Shown piece by piece: positions 1-5,050 of a stretch of 5,050 nucleotides of DNA. Each line of letters opens with the position of its first letter. Within the stretch, counting starts at the first letter, position 1. This stretch comes from Peptococcaceae bacterium (lineage in GTDB: Bacteria > Bacillota > DSM-12270 > Thermacetogeniales > Thermacetogeniaceae). The DNA is taken from the NCBI GenBank assembly GCA_003160265.1, contig PLQY01000064.1, positions 10,166-15,215 of the forward strand. Reading direction: 5' to 3'. Both the position numbers and the translations under genes were made by a program. The notes under the pieces were generated by a model. That model ran no database searches. It saw nothing but the letters and a program-made list of their open reading frames with translations, and was not told where the DNA came from.

Positions 1-21
1 TGAAGCCAAGGCCCAGTTGAA
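1..21. repeat. Partial copy of a dispersed palindromic repeat (one arm), cut by the window edge
   Basis: Bases 1-21 match the reverse complement of 3681-3701 at 20 of 21 positions; the only difference is g at 11. At 3684-3741 that arm is half of a perfect hairpin, so the other half of this copy may lie left of the window. The arm starts one base after the TAG stop of the SPFH gene, so on that transcript it sits exactly where a terminator or 3'-end-protecting stem-loop would be. Without the left flank I cannot tell whether this is half a hairpin or a terminal inverted repeat. Confidence 0.75.
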
Positions 22-22
22 T

Positions 23-2029
23 CTATTTCTGCTCAGGTTCACGGATTACTGTTTCGGTGAGATTGATCCCATTGTTTTTTAACAGTCTGGCCAGCACCGC
101 CTGAACCAAGGCGCCCTGATTGTTTTCTCCGCTGTTGATCATGATCTCTGGTGTGATCTTGATTTGATTCTCCGAGATCAATTTCATCAACTCGATACTG
201 ACGAGTCCTTCCGCTGTTACTGCTTGCTTGGTCAGTTCGTATGCCTGCGCCGTGTTCTTGCCGATCGACAGAATTTTATCAGCCTCTCCCTGACCTTCAA
301 GCCTGATTCTCTCGCCCTCGCCCTGGGCAATGGCGATGGTCTTTTGCTTGATCTGTTCTGCAACCTGCACATCAATCTGCGCTGCCACCAGGGTTGCCTG
401 CTTGTCAGCCTCGGCCCTGGTCTTTTCCATGGCGATACGCTTTTGTTCCGAATTTCTCTGCTCATCGAACATTGACTGTCGCTGCAGGGCGAGCACCTTG
501 TTGGTTTGGGTCTCCATCAGTTCCGGTGGCAGAACAATATTACTGATGAGCACCGATAATACCTCGACATGGTACTTGCTCAGTTCGTTGATGGCACGCT
601 TCTGTGCCTGATCCTGCTGCTCGTGGCGATCCTGCAGGAATTGCATCGCTGAAGCCGTGGATGCCTGATTGCGGAATGATGAGTCGATCAGCGGGTGAAT
701 GACGTTGGTGATCAGGTTTTCTATGCTACCAATACGACTTACGAGATAGGGCGATTGATCGGGCAGTATCCTGATGACCACTTTCACGCCTACCTTAAGC
801 GCAAAGCCATCCTTGCTGTTCACGTTCAGCGAGTCGAACTTGGTATCCGCAGCATCATCCCAATCAATAGTAGTATTAGTGGTATTAATGATTATCGGCC
901 TGTATGCCAATAGGTTCAAATAAAAATTTCCCGGTCCGAGCACTGAACGTTGTATGCCTCGGTATCCTTCCGTAACTACATATTTTTCTGCATTAAAGTC
1001 GGCCGCTGCGTCTGTCTCCGCTTGAAGCTCCCCGGAAGACACCGTTACTGCCGGTTGTTTGCCGACGTTGGAGATGATCACTGCCACCTGACCCTGATTT
1101 ACAGTTAAGGCATCAGATGTTTGCACTGAAAACATCAGGGGATTTATGTAGAATTTGCCTGGGGTGAGGACATCTAATTGTGGGCCGCGTTGCCCACCGT
1201 TCGTGAGAAACGCTGCGGCATTCTGGAACATACCGTGACCCTGAATTGTCTTGGCAATTAGCTCGTTTTCCGGCAGTTCTTCTCCATCATTTGCGGTGAC
1301 AATGCCAACCTTGCCGGACGCAACATCGATAGCTGGAGAGATTTTCACATCGAACATCCGGAGATTTACTCTGTACCGGCCCGGTCTCAAGATATCCAGT
1401 TGTGGCCCCTTCTGCCCGTTCTGTTCGAGGAAAGCCTCTCCGTCCTGGAAGTTGTTATGGCCGGGAACTGATTTAGCGTAGAGTCTCCCCGGATCCAGCG
1501 GTTGGCCGGCTGCTGAGTTCACGATGCCAATCGAGCCTGCGGGGATCGTTATCGCATCCATAACTGTGACCTTGAAGAGATAGCTGTTGATTCTGTAGAG
1601 ACCTGGCGGCAGTGTTTCTGTCTGGATGCCTTTCTGCCCCTCGCTTTTCAAAAAAGACTCGGCATCCTGAAAGTGATTATGACCGGCTACGCCCCTGCCG
1701 AATATTTCTCCCGGGTCGAGGGGTCTCCCGTCTATCGACTCGACTATTCCCACCTGGTCTACCCCGATCGTTACCAGACTATCTACCCGTACCATGAATA
1801 AGAACGGAAAAAACAGATGAAGACCCGGCCCCAATATTCTTGCCTGAATTCCGATCTGCCCGGGGAGTGCGACGACCCTATCCGAAGGAAGCCTTGCTCC
1901 GAAAAGTTTTCGTTCTACGATCCCCACCTGTCGGCCGCCGATGATGACGATCATCCGTGCACTTGCGAGCAGGGCTATTACAATAATCGCCACAATTACG
2001 TAAATCAGGAACGAAACCATCGCATCCAT
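23..2029 (-). CDS. Membrane-anchored SPFH/Band 7 (flotillin-like) protein with five N-terminal tandem repeats
   Basis: Probable membrane scaffold protein of 668 residues. Seen: a hydrophobic anchor at about residues 5-22; five tandem beta-rich modules at about 34-385 (listed separately); an SPFH core at about 386-500; then a charged, Ala/Glu/Lys/Gln-rich helical region at about 505-605 with the family-typical GEGERIRLEGQGEADKI stretch at 570-586; and a short C-terminal tail. I see no cysteine, so palmitoylation of the flotillin type is not expected. SPFH proteins are known to oligomerise at membranes and to organise lipid domains or control proteases; the partner here is unknown. The ATG at 2029 is preferred over M4 because a strong GAGGAGGAG Shine-Dalgarno lies 11 bases upstream of it and would be 20 from M4. 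The usual bacterial flotillin partner (an NfeD protein) is not visible. The gene lies 148 bases after the cyclase gene on the same strand, and a repeat follows its stop immediately. The family is confident; the function is not. Confidence 0.9.
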   Translation of the reverse strand: MDAMVSFLIYVIVAIIVIALLASARMIVIIGGRQVGIVERKLFGARLPSDRVVALPGQIGIQARILGPGLHLFFPFLFMVRVDSLVTIGVDQVGIVESIDGRPLDPGEIFGRGVAGHNHFQDAESFLKSEGQKGIQTETLPPGLYRINSYLFKVTVMDAITIPAGSIGIVNSAAGQPLDPGRLYAKSVPGHNNFQDGEAFLEQNGQKGPQLDILRPGRYRVNLRMFDVKISPAIDVASGKVGIVTANDGEELPENELIAKTIQGHGMFQNAAAFLTNGGQRGPQLDVLTPGKFYINPLMFSVQTSDALTVNQGQVAVIISNVGKQPAVTVSSGELQAETDAAADFNAEKYVVTEGYRGIQRSVLGPGNFYLNLLAYRPIIINTTNTTIDWDDAADTKFDSLNVNSKDGFALKVGVKVVIRILPDQSPYLVSRIGSIENLITNVIHPLIDSSFRNQASTASAMQFLQDRHEQQDQAQKRAINELSKYHVEVLSVLISNIVLPPELMETQTNKVLALQRQSMFDEQRNSEQKRIAMEKTRAEADKQATLVAAQIDVQVAEQIKQKTIAIAQGEGERIRLEGQGEADKILSIGKNTAQAYELTKQAVTAEGLVSIELMKLISENQIKITPEIMINSGENNQGALVQAVLARLLKNNGINLTETVIREPEQK
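875..1930 (-). repeat. Five protein-level tandem modules inside the SPFH gene, 74-residue register
   Basis: Modules start near residues 34, 92, 166, 240 and 314 of the SPFH protein. Landmarks recur at exactly 74 residues: V93/I167/V241/V315 in a (Q)VGIV-type strand; G116/G190/G264 in GH-x-x-F; G60/G134/G208/G282 in a GQxG-type turn; and G69/G143/G217/G291 in L-x-PG-x-(Y/F)-x-(I/V)N. The first module keeps this register at its C-terminal half but lacks about 16 residues in the middle (V35 to V93 is 58), corresponding to the GH-x-x-F insert. The last is divergent there and 2 residues longer (PG at 366-367). At DNA level the copies have diverged, so this is old duplication held by selection, not recent slippage. 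Confidence 0.88.
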
Positions 2030-2040
2030 TGTTATTTTTT

Positions 2041-2049
2041 CTCCTCCTC
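2041..2049 (-). promoter_or_regulatory. Shine-Dalgarno of the SPFH gene
   Basis: The minus strand reads GAGGAGGAG, followed by 11 A-rich bases and the ATG at 2029. This is a strong anti-16S match at slightly long spacing, and it fixes the start at residue 1 instead of the internal M4. The rest of the 148-base spacer up to 2177 shows no convincing -35/-10 pair and no terminator hairpin with a T-run, so read-through from the cyclase gene is possible. Confidence 0.7.
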
Positions 2050-2177
2050 GTTTTTAACCGTTTAAGGTTGCGTAATGATTCTGCTTGAATAACGCCTGTC
2101 GCTATTTTTTTCTGCCAGAGGGTTAAATATGCAATAATAATGCAGCAACAGAATGTCTCCCCAACATCCCTGTAAAC

Positions 2178-3431
2178 TCATCGAAAAAATGAAATTTTCC
2201 TTGCAACAGTGACTCCCTTCTTGTCCTGGTACATCAGGTCTTCAGCTTTCTGCAGCACGAGTTCGAAGGGTTGATCGATATCCTCTCTGGTGGCAACACC
2301 AAGGGCAAAACTGACGGGCATCGATTCTCTTTCTGTTTTCTCACCGGCCGCCCGGAGCTGGTTGCATATCCTCCCGGCAGTGTCTCTATCTGTGTTCGGC
2401 AGCAGAACGGCAAATTCGTCACCACCCCAGCGGCAGATGATGTCTTCCTTGCGGCACATATTCTTAAAAATCTCGGCGGTCATGATCAACAGAGCGTCCC
2501 CCGCCTGATGGCCAAGGGTGTCGTTGACCAGTTTGAGCCCGTTGACATCGCCCATGATCACGCTTAAAGGCAACTGCCTTTTCGTATTCAGGCGCTTGAG
2601 CTCTTCCTCGAAGAAAGAGCGGTTGAAGATCCCGGTCAGGATGTCATGGAAGCACAGATACCTGAGACGCTCTTCTGCTTGCTTGCGCTCGGTAATGTTG
2701 CGTATCACAACGACAATCTGATCTTCAAGCAACGGGAGAAAGCGCGCTTCGAAAAATTTCCTTTCTCCGCGGATGCTCAGGTTGTATTCGATCATCACCA
2801 GCGATCTGGTATCTTGAACCCGATCGATTACCTGTTGAAATTGCCCGGCCAATTTTTTGGAAACGTCCTGTATCCGCTTCCCGAGCAAATCCTCTATAGG
2901 CTGGTACAGGTCAGAAGGGTCGCCTGCCAGTAATTCCTGAAATGTGCCATCTGCGCCGAGCCTGAAATAGAGATCCGGCAAAGCCTGAAAGACCGCCTGG
3001 AGTTCGGCAGACGTCCGGCGCAACGCTTCTTCTGCCTGTTTGCGTTCCCGACGCACTACCGCTTCTTGCAGTTCCCGTTCGATGGTAAAATTGAGCCTGG
3101 TCAGGTTATCTTTGAAAATGTAGTCATCGGCGCCCGCCTTCATGGCTGTCACTGCCACATCCTCGCCGATCCTGCCGGACACAATAATGAAGGGCAAATC
3201 CAGACTCCTTTCTTTTACTAACTCTAGGGCATCCAGGCCATTAAAACGCGGCATGACGTAATCGGCGATGATCAGATCCCATTTCCGGCGGTCCAGGGCG
3301 CTTGCCATCGCTTCGCGGGTATCGACCCGTTCGCAGAGGGGATCGTAACCCCGCCGTCGCAGTTCGTATAACACCAGCTTGGCATCGTCATCTGAATCCT
3401 CTACCATCAGAACCCTCAAAGATCGATCCAT
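2178..3431 (-). CDS. Response regulator diguanylate cyclase (REC-PAS-GGDEF)
   Basis: A 417-residue protein predicted to make cyclic di-GMP from two GTP when its receiver domain is phosphorylated by an unseen histidine kinase. REC, about residues 4-120: acidic pair E11/D12, phosphoacceptor D57 (IIADYVMP), switch S85 and conserved K107. A helical linker at about 115-140 leads to a PAS-like domain at about 140-248, ending in the usual NITERKQAEE linker. GGDEF, about 252-412: DxLTGxxNR near 263-271, metal-binding D295, the NDTLGH segment at 303-308, and an intact GGDEF signature at 336-340. An RxxD inhibitory site (R327, D330) lies exactly five residues before the signature, so product feedback is expected. 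There is no EAL or HD-GYP domain, membrane segment or DNA-binding domain, so it should be cytoplasmic. The PAS ligand cannot be named. The ATG at 3431 has an SD six bases upstream. The gene is complete, with a TGA stop at 2178-2180. Confidence 0.93.
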   Translation of the reverse strand: MDRSLRVLMVEDSDDDAKLVLYELRRRGYDPLCERVDTREAMASALDRRKWDLIIADYVMPRFNGLDALELVKERSLDLPFIIVSGRIGEDVAVTAMKAGADDYIFKDNLTRLNFTIERELQEAVVRRERKQAEEALRRTSAELQAVFQALPDLYFRLGADGTFQELLAGDPSDLYQPIEDLLGKRIQDVSKKLAGQFQQVIDRVQDTRSLVMIEYNLSIRGERKFFEARFLPLLEDQIVVVIRNITERKQAEERLRYLCFHDILTGIFNRSFFEEELKRLNTKRQLPLSVIMGDVNGLKLVNDTLGHQAGDALLIMTAEIFKNMCRKEDIICRWGGDEFAVLLPNTDRDTAGRICNQLRAAGEKTERESMPVSFALGVATREDIDQPFELVLQKAEDLMYQDKKGVTVARKISFFR

Positions 3432-3437
3432 GAATAA

Positions 3438-3443
3438 CCCCTC
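3438..3443 (-). promoter_or_regulatory. Shine-Dalgarno of the diguanylate cyclase gene
   Basis: The minus strand reads GAGGGG, six bases before the ATG at 3431. It supports that start, from which the receiver domain begins normally (beta-1 strand RVLMVED at residues 6-12). Confidence 0.65.
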
Positions 3444-3517
3444 ACATCGTATGCTAATGCAACTGCAAAGAGCCAGGCCAATGTAACTTTTCTGCTCCGA
3501 AATCTCGCCGTGCAGGC

Positions 3518-3601
3518 GGGCAATCCGTGGTGGATGATGTATACCTTATTCGGTGTTACCTTATAGATGCCGGACAGGAGATCGACCGAGTTCTTGGTCA
3601 T
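3518..3601 (-). pseudogene. Fragment resembling a family GT4 glycosyltransferase
   Basis: These 28 codons on the minus strand encode a peptide with the layout MTK-x-SVDLL-x-x-IY-x-V-x-x-x-KV-x-x-IHHGLP. That is the pattern seen in GT4 glycosyltransferases where the N-terminal Rossmann half ends (a 'MS/MT..G/S...L...YGVP..KI..IPHGIPD' segment). The sequence on both sides does not continue the family: upstream residues are unlike it, and downstream the expected Asp-Val/Pro run is replaced by unrelated codons in all three frames. The open frame containing it (3416-3685) starts with TTG inside a hairpin arm and overlaps the cyclase start by 16 bases, so it is not a credible gene. I read it as a relic of a lost glycosyltransferase. 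Recognition is from memory of the family, without alignment. Confidence 0.5.
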
Positions 3602-3680
3602 AGGCCCGACTGAGAGGTTTAGCCCACATGGATACCAATTGTATGAATTTTGAAACAAAGGAAAGAAGGTAAAAGTAGTG

Positions 3681-3744
3681 TTCAACTGGGTCTTGGCTTC
3701 AGTGGGGGGATTGCTTTCCCCACTGAAGCCAAGACCCAGTTAAT
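3681..3744. repeat. Perfect 24-bp inverted repeat (hairpin), copy of the element at the left edge
   Basis: Arms 3684-3707 and 3718-3741 are perfectly complementary over 24 bases, with a 10-base loop at 3708-3717. As plus-strand RNA the stem could extend inward by two G-U pairs and one A-U pair, leaving a 4-base loop. No T-run follows the right arm on the plus strand, and only a short TTTT follows some bases away on the minus strand, so this is not a canonical intrinsic terminator. A 21-base arm recurs at window bases 1-21, which argues for a dispersed palindromic element (REP- or MITE-like) over a one-off terminator. No encoded transposase is visible. Confidence 0.85.
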
Positions 3745-3858
3745 ACAGTGATGTAGCTGCTCTTATCCCACCGCTTCGGATGTACTCCGCATTCTTCAGG
3801 CCAAGCCAAAGGCCTGGATGCGGAGGAAGCGAGGGTATTAGAGCGGGTAGTCATCTGT
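3745..3858. repeat. Long imperfect palindrome, about 110 bases, unidentified
   Basis: Nested complementary segments fold into one long stem. From the tip outward: 3797-3802 with 3811-3816 (6 bp, 8-base loop); 3785-3792 with 3818-3825 (8 bp); 3772-3777 with 3826-3831 (6 bp, with a 7-base bulge on the left side); 3767-3769 with 3833-3835; then 3760-3766 with 3837-3843 with one mismatch; then weaker pairing out to 3750-3753 with 3852-3855. Pairing over this many separate blocks is unlikely by chance. It has no open reading frame worth calling and no terminator T-run. It could be a MITE-like element, a structured RNA, or the fused ends of a lost mobile element. I do not recognise the family. Confidence 0.65.
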
Positions 3859-3982
3859 GATAAAAGGCGGGGTACTACTTAATGAAATTATACTAGCAAA
3901 CTTGTCCCATGTCCACCCTGTCGCTAATGGCGCTCAAGAAGAAGTATGAGCACGGTGTCCAGGCGGAGCATGCATGATCCTG
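3859..3982. other. Remaining gap between the palindrome and the RND pump stop codon
   Basis: No gene is supported here. A plus-strand TATACT (3889-3894) resembles a -10 box but has no -35 match at 16-17 bases. A 22-codon frame from ATG 3909 to TGA 3975-3977 has no Shine-Dalgarno. Bases 3965-3980 form a loopless 16-base near-palindrome (ggagcatgcatgatcc, 14 of 16 positions symmetric) just past the RND stop; it cannot form a normal hairpin. I see no T-tailed terminator for the RND gene in this stretch. Confidence 0.4.
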
Positions 3983-5050
3983 TCACTGACTGCTGGAGAA
4001 TGGCGCCGGGCCGGAAGGCGCCACGCCGGGCTGATCCAGATTGCCGGCAGGCCTCCTGAACAGGCGGCCCTGAATGTCGTCCAGCAGGGTGTAGATCACC
4101 GGCACCACCACCAGCGTCAACAGGGTGGAGGTGATCAATCCGCCGATGATGACGTGGGCCATTGGCGCCCGGAGTTCGGAACCGGAACCGAGCTTCAGGG
4201 CGAGTGGAGTCATTCCCAGGATCATGGCCAGCGACGTCATCATGATCGGACGAAACCGGATCCGGGCGGCCATGATCAAGGACTCGCTCCGCTCCGTTCC
4301 TCGCTTTCGTTCGGCTTTGGCAAAGTCGATCAGCAAGATGGCATTCTTGGCGACTAACCCCATCAGCATGATAATACCGATCAGCGACATGATGCTGATC
4401 TGGCTGCCCCCGATCAGGAGCCCCAGGATGGCGCCGATGATCGCCAGCGGCAGAGACAGGATGATGGCGAAGGGATCGATAAAGCTTTCGAACTGGGCCG
4501 CAAGGACGAAAAACATGAACAGGACGCCCAGCACCAGGGCGATTCCGATGGAGGAGAAGCTCTCGCCCTGCATCTCGGACGTGCCGGCGGCGAACAACTG
4601 ATAGCCGGGCGGCAGGCGCAATTCCTGGGCCACCCTGCCGGCGAAGATGCTGCTGAAGTCTCCCGAAGAGATGCCTTCAAGATTGGCTGTGAGTTCAATA
4701 TCCCCCTGCTTGTCATACCGCATCAATTCGCTGGGGCTGGTGGAGAAAGTGCGCTCGCTGACCTGGCTCAGCGGAATCAGGTTGGGGCTGCCTCCGGAGC
4801 TGCCGTACTCACTCTGGAGGTAGATGTTGTCGAGGTCCTCGACATTCTGGCGCTGCCCTTCGCCAAGCCGCACTCTGACGTCGTAGCTGTCCCCCCCGTC
4901 ATCGTACTGTCCTACTACCACGCCGCTGAACAGCGTGTTCAGAACATCGCCGACCTGCGCTGTCGATACCCCGAGATCGGCTGCGGCATCCTGCTTGATC
5001 TGTACCTGCACCTCCGGCTGTCCCGGCTTGAAACTGCTGCCCACATCCAC
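3983..5050 (-). CDS. RND efflux pump inner-membrane subunit, HAE1/AcrB-like, C-terminal part
   Basis: Proton-driven tripartite efflux transporter subunit; only the last 355 residues are in the window and the 5' end runs off the right edge. The residue at 5050 is an internal valine codon (GTG), not a start. Seen: porter/docking-domain sequence at about 1-160, including the family stretch PEVQVQIKQDAAADLGVS (12-29) and the DGGDSYDVRVRL segment (51-62); then five membrane helices at about 166-186, 193-213, 218-242, 268-288 and 297-320, matching TM8-TM12 of AcrB. Hallmarks are AAQFESF (184-190), DPFAI then LPLA (192-203), GLVAKNAILLIDFA (231-244) and RFRPIMMTSLA (265-275). The proton-relay aspartates lie in TM4, outside the window. 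HAE1 pumps usually export drugs, detergents or other hydrophobic compounds with an adaptor and an outer-membrane channel; neither partner is in view, and none follows downstream, so the gene probably ends its operon. The C-tail is short and Pro/Ser-rich. The substrate cannot be read from this part. Confidence 0.95.
   Translation of the reverse strand: MDVGSSFKPGQPEVQVQIKQDAAADLGVSTAQVGDVLNTLFSGVVVGQYDDGGDSYDVRVRLGEGQRQNVEDLDNIYLQSEYGSSGGSPNLIPLSQVSERTFSTSPSELMRYDKQGDIELTANLEGISSGDFSSIFAGRVAQELRLPPGYQLFAAGTSEMQGESFSSIGIALVLGVLFMFFVLAAQFESFIDPFAIILSLPLAIIGAILGLLIGGSQISIMSLIGIIMLMGLVAKNAILLIDFAKAERKRGTERSESLIMAARIRFRPIMMTSLAMILGMTPLALKLGSGSELRAPMAHVIIGGLITSTLLTLVVVPVIYTLLDDIQGRLFRRPAGNLDQPGVAPSGPAPFSSSQ

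Noticed and set aside
2056..2069. aacc/ggtt short hairpin upstream of the SPFH ribosome site
   Set aside because: A four-base-pair stem is expected by chance; there is no known operator match.
2104..2122. Sigma-54-like or terminator-like sequence in the cyclase-SPFH spacer
   Set aside because: The GG to GC spacing is 12, and the T-run at 2104-2111 is not preceded by a stable stem on the plus strand.
2130..2144. tgca-ataataa-tgca element as an operator
   Set aside because: TGCA is self-complementary so the symmetry is trivial, and the AT-rich centre is not palindromic.
3464..3480. Sigma-54 promoter for the cyclase gene (minus strand TGGCCTGGCTCTTTGCA)
   Set aside because: The GG and GC elements are separated by 11 bases, not the strict 10, and there is no visible enhancer site. 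Position is plausible but the match is not good enough to call.
3416..3685. An 89-codon open frame on the minus strand as a real gene
   Set aside because: It begins with TTG inside the hairpin arm, has no Shine-Dalgarno, overlaps the cyclase start, and only its middle 28 codons look protein-like. Treated as a relic instead.
3745..3858. Integron attC site
   Set aside because: The size and imperfect palindrome fit, but there is no GTTRRRY core at the end or matching RYYYAAC at the start, and no cassette or integrase is present.
3909..3977. A 22-codon plus-strand frame (MSTLSLMALKKKYEHG...)
   Set aside because: The composition looks protein-like, but there is no ribosome site, no family is recognised, and it is too short to support; it could be another gene fragment.
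3974..4357. A 127-codon plus-strand frame
   Set aside because: Its sequence is His/Gly/Gln-rich and lies opposite the well-supported RND coding sequence; it is a shadow of that gene.
1..5050. CRISPR array, tRNA, rRNA, defence-system or phage genes
   Set aside because: No regularly spaced repeats, no cloverleaf or rRNA-like sequence, and no nuclease, transposase or integrase domain was seen on either strand.

Overview
The window holds three protein genes, all on the minus strand, plus a roughly 550-base gap crowded with repeats and gene debris. In transcription order (high to low coordinates) they are: the C-terminal part of an RND-family (HAE1/AcrB-like) efflux pump (3983-5050, running off the right edge); the gap (3432-3982); a response-regulator/PAS/GGDEF diguanylate cyclase (2178-3431); and a 668-residue membrane-anchored SPFH/Band 7 (flotillin-like) protein (23-2029). 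The left edge falls inside a repeat copy one base past the SPFH stop codon.

The organism is a Gram-negative bacterium, because an HAE1-type RND pump works with an outer-membrane channel. The REC-PAS-GGDEF protein, the repeat-bearing SPFH protein and a relic resembling a GT4 glycosyltransferase would fit an environmental proteobacterium or a Desulfuromonadota (Geobacter-like) genome. This is an impression from protein style and is weakly supported. No phage, plasmid, tRNA, rRNA or CRISPR signature is visible.

The cyclase gene is followed 148 bases later by the SPFH gene on the same strand. They may share a transcript, but no domain links them directly. The cyclase looks catalytically intact and product-inhibited (GGDEF with an RxxD I-site), with an intact receiver phosphorylation pocket, so it should turn a phospho-signal into c-di-GMP. 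The SPFH protein should form membrane-bound oligomers. Its N-terminal half is five tandem copies of one beta-rich module with an exact 74-residue register, ahead of the SPFH core and a coiled coil. That order resembles the eukaryotic major vault protein and is the most interesting protein feature here.

The gap holds three things: a 28-codon fragment that reads like a GT4 glycosyltransferase (3518-3601); a perfect 24-bp inverted repeat with a 10-base loop (3684-3741), one arm of which recurs in inverted orientation at the left edge (1-21, 20 of 21 identical), so the cyclase-SPFH block is bracketed by repeats; and right beside it a separate imperfect palindrome of about 110 bases (3745-3858). 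I infer past rearrangement or insertion of palindromic elements in this gap. I do not see a defence system or a clearly new multi-gene system.
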